DNA of 64,000 bases, taken from assembly GCA_947652115.1 (NCBI GenBank), contig OX393570.1, positions 16,941,918 to 17,005,917 on the forward strand, read 5' to 3'. Position 1 is the first letter of the stretch. The number at the start of each line of letters is the position of its first letter. This document shows, in pieces, positions 1 through 13,391 of the stretch. The position numbers and the translations under genes are program-made. This stretch comes from Blastomussa wellsi (taxonomy: Eukaryota > Cnidaria > Anthozoa > Scleractinia > Plerogyridae). The notes beneath the pieces were generated by a model, which saw only the letters and a program-made list of their open reading frames with translations, searched no databases and had not been told where the DNA came from.

Positions 1-3000
1 ACCGTTTGTTTGACATTTGATGTTTGATACTGAGACACTTTAACTTGCAAACTATTTCGGGGGTCTTTAACATTGATATTATGGGTTGCAAATTATGGTG
101 TAAACAGATGTTCTCAATCGTGTTTTCCTGTCAAGAAGAACGGTCTCTTACTTATCGACGATTTTTTAATTGTATCGTGGCCGATTTCTATCGAATACCA
201 AACCCAGACCGTCCACAAATAACATTAGGTGTTTAAATTATAATGAGATGAGAATTTAAGGCCCATACCAGTGCAATAGAAATGTGACTCAATCCCATAG
301 GCCTATTCATCTAGCAAGAAAAAAAAAGCAAGATGCTTATAAAATGCTGTTTATTTTATTATTTCGCCGGAAGATCAGTGGAATGAAATTGGACTCTGAG
401 AAAATTTAAAGGCTTTTGTCTGCTTCACCGAAGCACTTACGAAAACTTGTGTGACAGTTGCACGATATTTAATTTTTGACAGATGACATATCATTTTTAC
501 ATGGCGTTAAATGCAGGAATGGCTCCGGTACACGATTTTTTCGTCTAATAATGAGAAAAACAAAGTCAATTGTAAAAGCATAGAGTAATTAACCGCTGCT
601 ATCATTTTTGAAAGATGACATATATACAAGATAATGAAACCTGCAACAATACTACTTCCTAACATTTTCGACATTTTGTCACCATCAGAAGCAAGACCGC
701 CGTTCGGAGAGCTTTCTAATTCTCATACCGAAAAATAAGCCGAACGCTTTTGGATGCTGCAATCATAGTTACATATTTTCAGTTTGAGATTTGTGACAGT
801 ATAAAAGTCAATATATATATAATTTTATATATATATATTAGAAATAAATGTTTGTAGTATTCAACATCGCCTTGACGGTGACATATGCAAAATACACATT
901 GGATATAAAAAAAACCTTCTAGTTGGTTTTGATCTGTATGTTTAGAGAAGCCATTTACTTTTATTGGCACGTCTTGTGGCAATCAATTACATGTAGCAAG
1001 GTTTCGTCTGCTTAGTGGCAAAAATTGTGACAGCATGCGAAATACATCACGTTTACAAAACATTTCGCTATAAATATTAATTTCTGTCCGAATATCAATT
1101 TGTCTCGTTAAAATTTACATTTCCGCCTTTTTTGTTGTGGCACACTTTTCACCAATTAACGTAAAATTATCATTCACAGAAAGATGTTTAAATAATATTT
1201 ACATTAAATGTATTCTTTCTGGGGCCAAATAACGCGTAATATTCACTTTTACCTTTTACCAATTTTCTTCATTTTTTAATCCAGCTTAATTGTAATAAAG
1301 GCAAGAGTAACGTGTAGAAAGCAATTCACTGGAAACATTCAGTGTTTATGGTGTTTACTCAAAGAAAGCCCAGGCTTTGATAAGGCGCCAATTGGTAAAC
1401 TCTACGATCTTAAGTGAGTGATAATTACGTTTCCATAATTTTCGTCATTTGTACCCTAACAACGTGACATGCGCGATAATCTTGCACATTTTGAAGCCTT
1501 TAAAACAGACGATAGCAATATTTTTTTAATCCGTGCAATCTAAAAAAAAATCGAAGGGGAAGCTAGGTACAGGGGCAGTGGCAAATAATTCCTCCATAAC
1601 GGTTATTACAGAGAGGTAGGATATAGTTGGCTTACATTTTAGTAACGTATTCGTGATACTGGTTGGTGTTATGATCTAGGTTGCCAAGCCATAAACAGTG
1701 AAAATTTGCAGCTAAACTAACGCGGTTTTGTCGCTCTTTGTAAGGAGTCGAAGGAGGCTTAACTATAAATATTAAGAAGCAGACAGCAGATATGGCGAAA
1801 AGTGAGTAGAATAGAGAATAGAGAGCAACATATTCGTGTGTTAGAAATCTATTTGTTTTCTGAAGCGTCATGAGAAGCAACCTTCTCGAAAGTTCCTTTG
1901 TTGCTGTGGTATTTAATATTAATTTCGTATTAAATTTGAGTCTGACTAGAAAAAAACAGCAGGAGCCAAATATAGTTGACATGTAAGAAAATACAATTAT
2001 ATTTTTTCTTAATTGAAAGAAAACATATACATTGCATTTTTGGAAGTAAGTTCAATATCCAAGGAGCCAAGGTTATACTTAACTTAGAATTCGAAGAGGA
2101 TGATCTATAATTAGTCCAGCCATGATAAACGGAATTAAAACCCCACAAAAAAACCTACTCAAGAAAGTAGACTTTGCACATGTACAAGCCGACCTCGTGA
2201 ATTTCTCTGATCTCGTCAGAATAATCAAGGTAGTGATGGGAGCTTTTGAAGCCGCAAAGAAGTCAAGCGATGGTGACCTTGTTGAAAGTAGAGTGGTTCA
2301 TATGCAAATATATCCATTACTTATAACCTGGTCTTTCATTTATGAACAAGATATGACTTTCATGGATCAAATTTAATTGTAACAGACTTCAAGTTAATTG
2401 TTTACAAACGGAAAAGGTTCTTTTCGCAAGCATCACTCACTAGTTTGCCATGTTTGAAAAATTTTATTTATTTTAAAAATTTGTTTTATTGAAACTGCTG
2501 AACTTTTTCGGAACTACTGAACTCTTTGTGTGCTAGATAGTTTTCCTAATGTAAGGTTATGAGGAGTCTGTTTGGTAGTTCCTTGACAGTTTTCCTTTTC
2601 GGGCCAATTCTTCAAAATTAAAATGTAATCCACGATAATTCGCAAAAAAAGATAGCATCTTCATGTCATCTTACACCACACATACTGGATAAAAGGCAAT
2701 AATATCATTATTCTATCGTAGCGGTATTCCATGCAAACTTGATAAAAGCCAATTCTTAACCCAAGACAGACTAAGATGCTGATAAAGGGGAGATAACCAA
2801 TCTATCCATCCAATACATTAAAAAATATTAACCCATTTGCTCTTGATTAGCCTGATAAGGCTATTAAATAACCAGTAAAAATTTAACGCTCAAGGGTGCA
2901 TTGAAAGATCCTAAAATAACACTATTCCTTTATTGTCACATATATAACGAATATCGAATATGTGCCTTAGAATTGTCTTCACATTTCTATTGAAGTTCTA

Positions 3001-3499
3001 TTAAACCCTATAATTTTTAAGTTTCTCCCACCCTGCCCTTACTTTTGTTCCGATTTCTCTTTCCAATATTTTTATTCCCCCTTTCATGCTCGAGGGAGAG
3101 AGTCTCAATTCTGGTACAGATGGCAGCATTCAATATGCGAGTCTAAATATCATTTTCAACATTGAAGCCGTGTTAAATAATGTCGTACTAGTAAAGAGCA
3201 GATATCGGCCCATGTTTTGATTGAAGTTAACGAAGGCAAAAATATGCTCGATATGACAAGCTTGATAAAATGACCGCTTTGTCCAAACATAGCTTGGCGG
3301 TCTGAGTACGAGTGCCTCCATTCCATACCACTTCACTTGACGGCGCTTAAGGGATCCCGTTGATATATAGCAATAACTTACTAGCATGAAAGATATTGAA
3401 CAGTAATAAAAATTATATCCTTCGAATTTCGACGCTCAGTCGAGGTGCGAGCGTCAAATGTCGACCCTCAAGCGAAGTGAGGGGACTGAACTGAACTAG

Positions 3500-3615
3500 C
3501 GTATTGTAGCCTGCGAACAGGCTCTCCGGGGGAAAATTTGGGGAAAATTTCGGCGAGCGAAGGAAGCCGAATTTGCTCGGCTAGCTGGGGAGCCTGTTGG
3601 CAGACTAGCGTATTG
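3500..3615 (+). repeat. Dispersed repeat (TAGCCTGCGAACAGGCT family), copy 1
   Basis: A GC-rich block begins with TAGCCTGCGAACAGGCT and contains GGGGAAAATTTCGGCGAGCG. The same words occur in reverse complement at about 34315-34440. The block ends with GGGAGCCTGTTGGCAGACTA, which partly mirrors its start, so it looks like a short element with inverted ends. No coding capacity is seen. Confidence 0.6.
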
Positions 3616-6600
3616 GAACAGCAATATTAGAAAGAACTTTTGAAACGTCTAGGTAGACGTTCCTGTTATAGCGAGTAAATATCGGTGAATCAAGAACTGG
3701 TGGAAATGATGCCTAACTAGATCGGATTAACGACTAGCTCGGTAAAGTAATTGGCAGGAATCGTGCAACCGAACGATTATTCTATGAGAAAAAGTGGCGA
3801 CCTCATACTGCCGTAGAAAAGTAGTCGGAAATTAATCGTGTGGGAAATTAACCCGGGTGGATTTATATTATGTTGCAGTTGTAATAACGAATAGAAGAAG
3901 TAGACGTGAGCCAATGTGAGCCAATGTGATAAAGAAATTCGTGGTAGATTACAGGATCAGGACTGTACCACAACAAGCTCAGGTCTGTTTGTTTTGTACC
4001 ATAACTAAACAAAGCCAAAATGATTAATAAGCGGAGACTTGCTTTCACGAAGTAAAAGTACGAGCGAACCTGAAATTATAAAAGCTACGTAAAGCTACGT
4101 AAAGTAACTCAAACCCAAAATGCGGTAGAGAAAGAATTTTAACAACCTATATTCCATTCGGAATTTCTTGAAAACCAAATGAATTAATACAAAGTTCAGT
4201 CCACTCGTGGTGCCTCGGCAGAACAGGGCAAAAATAAAAGATCCCATTCAACGCGTTTCACGTCAAACTTTGGTGTTTTCCCTTCAATCCGGATTCAAAT
4301 TTATCTTGAAAACGAATTTTATGATTTCCTCCCAGCCCGCACTTCTCCAAAAAAGGATAACCTGTTCTGGGTTGTGCACTTACGGAATTTTTGTAAACCT
4401 AAACCCTGAGTTTTGTTATCTTTCATTGCATAATTTTTGCATATCACATTTAATCTATGATAGTCTTATTTATACATTGCCAAAACAAATACCGAATCTC
4501 GATGGTTTTGTTATTGTTATATTTAAAATGAAATATATATTCGATTTTTATGTTATCCTTACTAATTAACTAGATATTATCAGAAAGAAAATTAGCATCC
4601 TATATCCGCCCATTGAAGTTGAATCAAAACAGCTACAAAGCATTCGTAGAGTTAGGTTCATTGTTAGGAGCCACCTACTATCACTCACACGAGAAAAGAT
4701 TTACTTGCATCTCGTACACACTCTCTTTTTACACCGAGATTCTGGTCCAGTTTTGTAAAAAAATTAAAAAGCATTGTTGCACCGGAACCTGTAACATTGT
4801 AATATATCAGCGAGATAATTGACTCATAGATTTCTTTGCTTTCCAAAAACCTGCTTCTTGTGGAGGATTTATAGGCGAATACATTATGTCAGCCCGTGAG
4901 TAAAATCAACAAAAATTAAGTGTGCACACAGGGTTTTTCATTAACTGTATTTTGCAGACTCTTAATACTCATCAAAAACCAATTTAAGTTTTCTCTATCT
5001 TACATTATGAATTCTTGGATATTCCAAAAAGATTGTCTGGGGGCACGTTGTTTACATTAGAATTTGTATTGGCTAACAATGCTTTTAAGGTGCAAATCCT
5101 TTCGTCATGTCTCCTAAAAAATGTACTTTGTAAAATTCTTTATCACGGATCTCAAATATAATGGACGTGTGTGTAAATAGGGTATCAGATGGCATACATT
5201 TTAACAACTTTCAACACTGGGCGAGCGAGAGTTCAACTATTTCAGTCACGTAAAGACAAAAAGCATTTCAAACGCCCAAGAGTATTTCTTCCTTTATCGA
5301 TGCAACTAATCTAAGAGCCTCGCAGGACCGTTTTACTCCCGGTAAGTAGCTTAGATAGGCCCTTACCTTAGAGGCCGGACTACGTCGAACGACTTATCTA
5401 GGTTAATTAACAGTCATGTGCAGCTTGTTATTTACAGCCAGACGAGTTCAAAGGGCTTTTCAATTGCCTTTCACTGAGTTACAATTCCGCGTTAAAAGGC
5501 TATATGTTTCTATTGAAATCCAGAATTGCAAATGAGATAACTGAAATTGAGATACAAAAGAAGCTGCTGCCAAGTAATAGATTTGAATTCGGAACGTTGA
5601 ACGTTATTGAAAGAAAATCTGCGTCACTGTATGTGGAGCAGTATCCAATTAAAACATCTTTTAGGGAATTGCGGCTTACTCGGAAGCACAAATTGGCAGA
5701 CCTGAGCAACATGTATGCTCCAACGCAAAATTTGATGGCATGAATGCATAAAAGATTATATTTATTATATTTATAACAAAGGTTGCACACAAGTATGGAT
5801 GCTAATTGAAATCAATCAATGTTTGCTTGCCCCATTCAATGATTTCTTATGTCAACAGTATAAATTCACTAATATACATAGAAGCAAGAACTCTCAACAA
5901 ACCCTTTTCGGCAAGGAAAGCACCACCCTTTTGGGAATATAAGGAAAGAGCCTGTTACATTGATTTGCCTTTGCCGTAATATACGTACCTATCTGTTAAT
6001 TGTCCCTTACAATATGTCCTTATCATTATTATCATATTTTGTACTTTGTACTGTGAAACCCATCTACAATTGCATTCTGACATCGAAACATGGAAACTTC
6101 AACAAGTGCATATCCTGAATTCAAAAACGCAACGGCGAACTTTTGCCCTATTGAAATTAATATAGTGCTTTGGAACTCAGTTACTGTATCTCCAGAATTG
6201 GTCTCCCTTCATTTCATGCTGTCAAATTCAAGTGGTTTTAATTATGGACCCCGCTAAGATCTCTTGACATATTTATTGCTTATGATCGGGGATAGAACAG
6301 CGCCTTGCAGCTGAAAACACTGATAATGTGGCTTTGAACATGCAAACATTCACAATGAGCGCAAATAGAGCATGTTTTTAATTTTCTGAGACACCATCAA
6401 GGGGTCATTATTTATCGCACCATATGCAGGTTTTCCAAGAGATAAATCAGTATAAAATTTTATTACTTGCAGACTGAAACTATGTGCAATATGTCACGCT
6501 GGACTGTCAACGAGTTATTCGCCACTGCAGTTGCTAAATGACTTCTGGAAACTTCAAAAAAGAATAGTAGTGACAAATGCATGAACAGCTGGCTCAAATC

Positions 6601-9321
6601 ATATTTAAAACTCGACGAAAATTTATATTTCATGCCATTTCGCCTTGGATAAAAGATATTTTAAAATGGAGATGACGGAACTTGTTTTTCTATATTGTAC
6701 CGGTCGAATCCCTCATATTTGTATTTTCCAATGCGATTTAATTCTTTACAAAACTCTTACAATTCAAGGGTTTGAAATCTCCTTACAGAAAGACATCTTT
6801 CAGTTAACTATATTATCAACTCATCATTCCTTTTGTCGAACAGGTTATATCAGTTTTTACATAGGTAGCCTATAGATAAACCCGTCAAAACGCTTATCTT
6901 TTCCTTTTATTTCAGAATAGGCATTCTGTAATTAAGCCAAGAAGTTAATCGCTGAAATCTGTTTTGCCTTATTTATGTAAAGTTATGTTAGATATTTAAT
7001 TTCCAACTCTTTAATTTGTTCTGAAACAAATTATTTCTTCTGTAGCAGCAAGGTTTCATGCCCACGAAAAGCAACCAGGACTGCTCGATTTTTCAAAATC
7101 CGTCTCGATGGCCACAAACGGCGGCCTTCGTTTTAAAATCGATCTACTGCGATGTTATCTTTTTGATGACATCATCGGATACGTATCTGTCAATTTTATG
7201 TGACAATAATTGTTTAATTTTAAACAATTCATCTAAAGCAGAAATAAATAAATTGACTTACACGTAACAAACTTGCGGCTGACAAAACAGTGGCCTTCGA
7301 ATTCCTGAGAGAGTCTCGCAATCCTCCCTGAGCGAATACACTTGTATGTGGAGAAAGTCACGTGATAATCATAAAACCCTCATACAAAAGTAAATCTAAG
7401 TAAGATGACTACGATGTGCAACATATCTGCAGGTACTCTTGCCAAAATCAAGCCAAGCGCCAGTGTTTTTTTAGCAGTCAGTCAGTCAGTGTTTTCAAGC
7501 AAGCTAGAAAGTGATACATGCAATGTGAGCGGCCGATTTCTTTGGGTATTTAAATGCAATGCCGAGCCAAATTTGAGTCATTGTAAACATCCATACCTGC
7601 AGATTGGGCGCACATAATTTATCAGACTTGTGAAATGAACATGTAATTGCTTTTGAGCTTCTATTCAGGACATCGTTGTAATCAACGAGTCCTGTTTTGT
7701 ATCAAAGAAAACCCAAATTTAAAGTAAGCTCTTTTTCATTAATTAAGGACTTCTGGAGGAGAAAAAAATCTTTATGGAATGTCATACGTTTGGGTGCGTA
7801 CGTGCTCCATCTTTCCAGTGGACGTGTTTAATATTTCATAGTTTAAATTTCTTGGTCGTGAGAACCTTCAAAGTGTGAATATTCGTTGTCGGTGGTCTCA
7901 GCGGTATTTACACAGAGCAACATTTTCTGATTCATACTTTGTGCAGAATCTATAAAAGTCTCCAATGAAGTAAAAGAAATGACAATAATGTTAAAGTACT
8001 CTAAACCATTAGAACAGAAAGTTTTTGAACAAGGAAAAATGTCAAAGGTTCTTCCACCGAGGTAGAGCTAACCTGTTTCCTTCTTTGAAGAGGGCCAACC
8101 AAAAAAAAAATGCAAGTGCATGGGAAAATACCATAGAGTGACATTTGGTTACATGTTGAGCATTTTTTTTAACAACTTTTATGAAAATTCATTTCTGGTC
8201 GTACACGTTATAGCTCGCACCACGTATGTTTATATATTTTATGACCGCACTGTTCACAGTTGTGCAACAATTTATAATTGTTAACAGTCGCACATGAAAG
8301 GTAACAATATTTTGATTTAATGAACAAGCTTGAACTTGACAAGGTCAAATATTGGTGTACCAAAGGCTTTGCCTAACAGCGTAAACGTTAAGTTTTGATA
8401 TATCATTTCATCACTGCAGAAACAGACTTCCAGAAACACGATGTGTAACAGTCAATTTTGTAGTGTAGAGAAACGTTGCTCGTCGAAATTAACGATTTCA
8501 ACAAAATCGTCTTGTTCTAGATAAATTTACTTTTGAAAGTTGCTTACGAGGAAAATGCAAATGCACCTATCTTTCGTTTCACGAATATGCTCATCGCTAA
8601 GCGTATCATTTCAGGTTCACTTAAGTAAAAACAAACTTAGTATGTAATTTCTAAATAGACTGAGAGACGCTGTAATATATATTGGTGGCATACGTACGGC
8701 GTTTGCCCGTGCGTATATTGGTGTTCCGATATACAAGGTTTTGGCTTACAGCAGAAAGTCTTGTCACCGTGTACAACAGAATACAGCAATACACTCTAAA
8801 GCACAAAATTCTGTAATATTAATGTTGAGGAAAGTCCCTCATCGGGAAAATTTTCAGTGAAATAGCCTTGTTTTTTGGATTCGATTTCCGACTTACATAT
8901 GCGAAAATCTTCAATTCGACCGTGTTAATAACTTCAGTTTTGTAACTATTCCATAATCGGAAACCACACTGTAATTGGTGGTACCGTGTCTGCTTGCGCG
9001 TCAAAATGGCAGACCCTGTGTAGCTTTGTGACAGAGATTCCTGTATTGCATTCTTGGCCATGAAGCCTGAGAACTTTCCCATGCACCATCCAAAGTAAGT
9101 AATTGTGACAGCAGATAACAATCCGCAGGGGGATGTCAACTCTAATAAGGAGGCCTGCTTAGGGAGAAAGGCAAAATCTTTTGAGAATCTTAAATTCAGT
9201 TTTGTCGGGAATTGGGAGACTTAAGAATTTTTGGGGGTAGCATGAAGAAATATAGCTGAAATCTCGAGAAGTTTGAGTTTTTTGCGAGAATGTCTCCAAA
9301 AAATATTCGGGACGACCTTCA

Positions 9322-9359
9322 TTTACCTATGGTACTGCTCAAACAGTACCATAGGTAAA
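9322..9359. repeat. Perfect hairpin, 16-bp stem with 6-nt loop
   Basis: TTTACCTATGGTACTG is followed by the loop CTCAAA and then by its exact reverse complement. The stem is too short for an animal miRNA precursor, and there is no coding context. It may be the core of a decayed palindromic element. Confidence 0.7.
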
Positions 9360-11159
9360 GCGCAAAATCTGTATCAAGCTAATGGTCAAGGGGAAGAAGA
9401 AATCTGGCACCTCCAACCTCGAGCAACCATAGATTGGAATAGACTTTGTCTCTAAACCTGAGTAATCTCATGCGCTGATTGGCTCATTTATCGTCCAATG
9501 AACTGATCGTAGATAATAAAACCACGCCACTTTGTTTTGAATGCGGTGTGAATACTAAAACATACAGAATCATTCTTTAACCTGTAACCTTTCGTCAATA
9601 TTAGCAACCCCACTTTCTTTAATGTTCACTGATTCGTTGGAACTAGTTCATGGTGACAAAAAATCAGGTTTTATTGAATGAATATTTACGTCGTTTTTAA
9701 ATTAATAGGATTTGATATAGGATCGTATTAAAGGACTAATCATTGCCTTTAATACAATAAACGAGGAAGTTAAAAACATCCTCTAAAATAGCTTTGACAT
9801 TTTTATTTGATAGGAAACTGAACTTCGTGGAATAGCGCACACTTGACATTTAATCTACAAATCTATGTGGCAAAGATTCCACGCCATTTGGTTGAGGGCT
9901 GAATCAGTTTTGGTATCAGTTACTCACTTAACGAATTTATGAGTAATTTGTGAGTATTGCACGTGCGTTACTGTTGAGACCAACAATGGAACAATAATTC
10001 TCGTCTGTTTTCTATGCTGGCTGGAGAAAATGATGTATTTCACAGTACAAGAGATTTAAATCTCGATCAAATAGATAACAAAATTCTTACGCTTAATTTC
10101 GAGAATTTGTGGCCTAAATGGTTCCAGAATTTAGTTTCGATCGTTTAATTCATAACCCATATATTTATTTTTGATTCAGTATTTCACTACAGTCTCTCTT
10201 TTAATGTTATTACATGGCATTTAGCAAAAATGGTTTCGATCGTCATTGTATATGCATTCAAAATATCTATTTCAAATTTATAAATTCGTGTTTGCACAAA
10301 AGCTCACTGTAAATATCAATTTTGATGCGCGCATTAAGGGAAACCTGTAAACAGCTGTGTTTTGTTAACGTTATGAGCTGCAAAAGCTAAGAAGCATTTA
10401 AAAAATATATATTTCTGTTTGAAAGAGAATATTCGTTTCGTTCATCCTCGGTATTTGAAAATTGTTCGACAAAAGTCACATTGTTTATTTTGTTTCCCAA
10501 AATTCAGCATAATTTGACTGTTTTTATAAATTATTTCATTTGTGTTGACCGTGGGGAAATTAAAAATTCATTCTTTGAAATCATTAACACGAAACAAAAG
10601 AATATATATATTTTTTGCTGGAAATTATATGATATCACCGTTAGGCTTGATATTATGGAAGAATGCAAAAATTTACCAATTAACTTGTTACACACGCTGG
10701 TTTGTTTGCATAAACAAACGTTCTCCTCTTTGTCAGACTCTTAATAATTATATATATATTTACGTAAGCTGTTTTGCCTTCATCTCGAGTGTAAATCCAT
10801 AATTTATACATTTTTTCGTTCTTGCGATGATTCAACAGACAACACAACTGTCAAACTGTGTGTATTCCATTGGTGATAAATAATTTGATAATTTCCTTTT
10901 TTGTGTGTCTTCACAAAATTGCAGGTGCAGCATAACCTTGGTCATGCTAACACGGTGGTAATAACAGCGACGTTTAATTTCTAAAAGTTTGGGAATTTTC
11001 GCGACTGCGGAACTCATCGTGTCGTTTGAAAGACACTTGGTCGTGGCCTTGGAGCATTTTTGGAAATAATTGGGGGATTATAAATTATCAAATTGGGATT
11101 TGGAACACATAGCTTCACGCGAACTCGCAGTTTGCATCTGTTTGAAAGCGTTCGCCAAT

Positions 11160-12287
11160 ATGTCAACTAACATTACTGCATCTACAAGCAACGACAGTTT
11201 TTATTCTGAGCCAGTCAACGAAGTCAACGCATCAGTAGCGAATTCAGGCGAATCTCTCGCCTTCAAGGCAATCAAGCTGTCACTGTACGCCGTTATCTTC
11301 CTAATAAGTGTCATTGGCAATACTTTGGTTTGCGTAGTGATCGCTAGACGTCGGAGGATGCGAACTGTCACGAACTTCTTCGTGTTGAACCTCGCGGCGT
11401 CGGATCTGGCCATTACTTGCATCTGCATTCCGTTCGATATTCCCGTGCAAGAAAACAACTACAAATGGCCTTATGGCGAGGTCTTGTGTAAGGTTTTGTA
11501 CCCGCTTCAGACCGTGGCCATGTTTGCTTCGATTTTCACCCTGACTGCTGTTAGCCTCAATAGATTCTGGGCGATTGTGTACCCTCTGAGAAAACAGATG
11601 GCAAAAATGCACGCCAAAGTTGTTATTGTCATCATCTGGTTCGTGTGTATTCTACTTACAGTGCCTTATGTGATGGTCTTAAACTTAGATAAGACAACCA
11701 TGGAATGCACTGAGATCTGGCCAGGAACTCAATACAGAAAAGTCTACACTGCATCCCTTTTTGCCTTGCAATACGTGCTGCCTTTGTCTGTGATTACCCT
11801 GGCCTATCTTAAAATTGGGCTCGAATTGCGGATTTGTGCAAGTGTAAAGAACGCTTTAGCAGTGAATGCCGTTTTACACAATGCACATCGAAACGAGGCT
11901 CGTAAAGTTGTACGCATGCTCATTGTCGTCACCCTCCTCTTTGCAATTTGTGTTCTTCCGAATAACGTTATGTGGCTTTGGCTGGATTTTGGCAGTGGGG
12001 AAAGCTACGCCAACTTCTGGGACATGGTTGCATTCACTAACATCATTTTGTTCGCAAACAGCGCGGCCAATCCCATAGCCTACACAATCTGCCACGAGAA
12101 TTTCAGGGAGGAATTCAAGCTTTATTTCACCTGCGACCCAAAAATTTTCCAAAGCATGGCGGAAACAACGATAACATATACGAGGAGTAGATTGCGCAGT
12201 CTGACAGGAAATGATAGAAAACTGATTAGCCAGGGTGTTGAAAATGGCGAAATTTTACTTGTGGATACCAGAGAGACTGTCATTTGA
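11160..12287 (+). CDS. Intron-less class A (rhodopsin-family) G protein-coupled receptor, copy 1
   Basis: A 375-residue seven-helix receptor of the plasma membrane, probably coupling an extracellular peptide or amine to G proteins. The first in-frame ATG is at 11160; the frame is open upstream but has no earlier ATG. N-glycosylation sequons lie at about residues 4, 11 and 23. TM1 carries GN (53-54), TM2 has LNLAASD (Asp82), Cys110 and Cys183 can form the usual TM3-loop 2 disulphide, TM6 ends in CVLP (264-267), and TM7 has NPIAY (304-308) followed by helix 8 and a Cys at 325. The TM3 motif is NRF (134-136) in place of D/ERY, so the acidic residue is absent. The whole core closely resembles the receptor on the opposite strand at 18826-19926 (shared blocks include CICIPFDIPVQE and MWLWLDFG). 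The layout resembles neuropeptide-type receptors, but the ligand cannot be inferred. There are no introns and the frame is intact, so it is probably functional. Confidence 0.92.
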   Translation: MSTNITASTSNDSFYSEPVNEVNASVANSGESLAFKAIKLSLYAVIFLISVIGNTLVCVVIARRRRMRTVTNFFVLNLAASDLAITCICIPFDIPVQENNYKWPYGEVLCKVLYPLQTVAMFASIFTLTAVSLNRFWAIVYPLRKQMAKMHAKVVIVIIWFVCILLTVPYVMVLNLDKTTMECTEIWPGTQYRKVYTASLFALQYVLPLSVITLAYLKIGLELRICASVKNALAVNAVLHNAHRNEARKVVRMLIVVTLLFAICVLPNNVMWLWLDFGSGESYANFWDMVAFTNIILFANSAANPIAYTICHENFREEFKLYFTCDPKIFQSMAETTITYTRSRLRSLTGNDRKLISQGVENGEILLVDTRETVI

Positions 12288-12468
12288 TAAATTTCTTTTG
12301 CTGAAACGCACCGACTAAATATCATAATTAGTGTTAGCAATCTTATAGCCACTTTCAAAGAACGTGTGCAATAATGTTTTTGCCTTCGTGGATATTCGTT
12401 TTCGTTGCTGTGCGGTGGCACTCCTTGACTAACTAGTTCCCTCAGCAATATATTATGGCATTAATGCT

Positions 12469-12474
12469 AATAAA
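12469..12474 (+). terminator. Poly(A) signal for GPCR copy 1
   Basis: AATAAA lies about 180 bases after the GPCR stop codon, a usual 3' UTR length. It is assigned by motif and position only. Confidence 0.55.
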
Positions 12475-13376
12475 ATGTTTAAGCGGATAATCAATCACGT
12501 GTCAGTAAAAAAACGATGTTTTCTTATTTTATTGTCAGATATTTGACTGGTCAATCTAACGGCGTAAATTTTATATTAAAGGAAGTTTATTACAGGTTTT
12601 GTAGGGGCGCCCAAAGATAGCCGTGGCCCGTCTTGCAAAATAACTTAATGAGGGGCGTATCAAAAAAGTAGTCGGCTACTCAGTTCTCATCGCTCCCAGT
12701 CACTTTGGCATCACCAAGGCGACAAGGGGCGGCTATATACGCAGTTATTAGTTTCTAAAGAAACCTTTTGTTGGGTCGGTCGGAAGGTAATTATCGATAA
12801 AGGAAAATTAACCGCTGTAGCTAATTTTGAAAAACTGATGTCTGAGGTCTTAGCCCTCCGCTGGAGCAAATTTGTTGGTTTTGTACGTGTTTATGTAAAG
12901 AGTTTGAAGCTTTGGAGTTAGTGTGGTAATGTTCGTTGTTTCTTTGTCGAGCTAAGGTGCCGATTTGTAAGATAATTTTTTAGGTTCTGAACAGTGGGCA
13001 GCAGTTGCACCCATTATGTTACTATCCACAAGAACTGAAACCAGGTTTGCTCAAACAATTCACTGGTTCATCCACCTGCCGTTCGCGACTTTTGTAAACA
13101 TTCTGTTTTACGAGGTAGAAGTTTACATACATCCTGTGATCGAGACTGTTGTCTTTCTGTGGCTGAACAAAAATCACATTAAAAGTGCCAATCAAGGGTG
13201 ATTAACAGCTGTTTATCAGCTGTTGGGTACACGACAGCTCGATCTTCTGCAGCCAATTAGTATGTAAACGTAACAGTGACAGGCCAAAGCATGTGTGGTG
13301 TTGCGTGATGTGACAATGACAGGCCGAGCACTGCTGGTGTTGCGTGATGTGAAGGGCGACCGTCCGTTTCCTTTCA
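12475..13376. other. Intergenic stretch between GPCR copy 1 and the UGT gene
   Basis: No coding exon is recognised. A first UGT exon carrying the start of the signal peptide may be hidden here, because the first recognised UGT exon appears to begin at a splice acceptor. The small tandem repeat at 13275-13353 lies at the right end. Confidence 0.5.
13275..13353 (+). repeat. Two-copy tandem repeat, about 40-bp unit
   Basis: The units start AGTGACAGGCC and AATGACAGGCC, and both end in GGTGTTGCGTGATGTGA, 40 bases apart. The repeat sits immediately upstream of the first recognised UGT exon. Confidence 0.75.
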
Positions 13377-13391
13377 GGTTTCTTAGTACTT

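Larger units (their letters stand above)
1..11159. other. Gene-poor region upstream of the first GPCR gene
   Basis: I find no protein gene here that I can support. Open frames are short (at most about 120 codons), AT-rich, lack recognisable domains and are not joined by convincing splice sites. The stretch holds a GC-richer dispersed repeat near 3.4-3.65 kb and a perfect 16-bp hairpin near 9.3 kb, listed separately. The last few hundred bases should contain the promoter and 5' UTR of the GPCR gene that starts at 11160, but I cannot point to a convincing TATA box. Confidence 0.6.

Noticed and set aside
8819..9139. Minus-strand frame with a hydrophobic segment (SAVTITYFGWCMGKFSGFM), faintly like an OCIA-domain helix
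   Set aside because: No ATG start, no second exon found nearby and only weak resemblance over about 30 residues, so it is not listed as a gene.
9322..9359. Perfect hairpin considered as a miRNA precursor
   Set aside because: The stem is only 16 bp with a 6-nt loop, too short for Drosha/Dicer-type processing.
13016..13201. Short frame MLLSTRTETRFAQ.. considered as the UGT first exon
   Set aside because: Wrong phase, no donor in a useful place and no signal-peptide character that joins to the acceptor at 13377.
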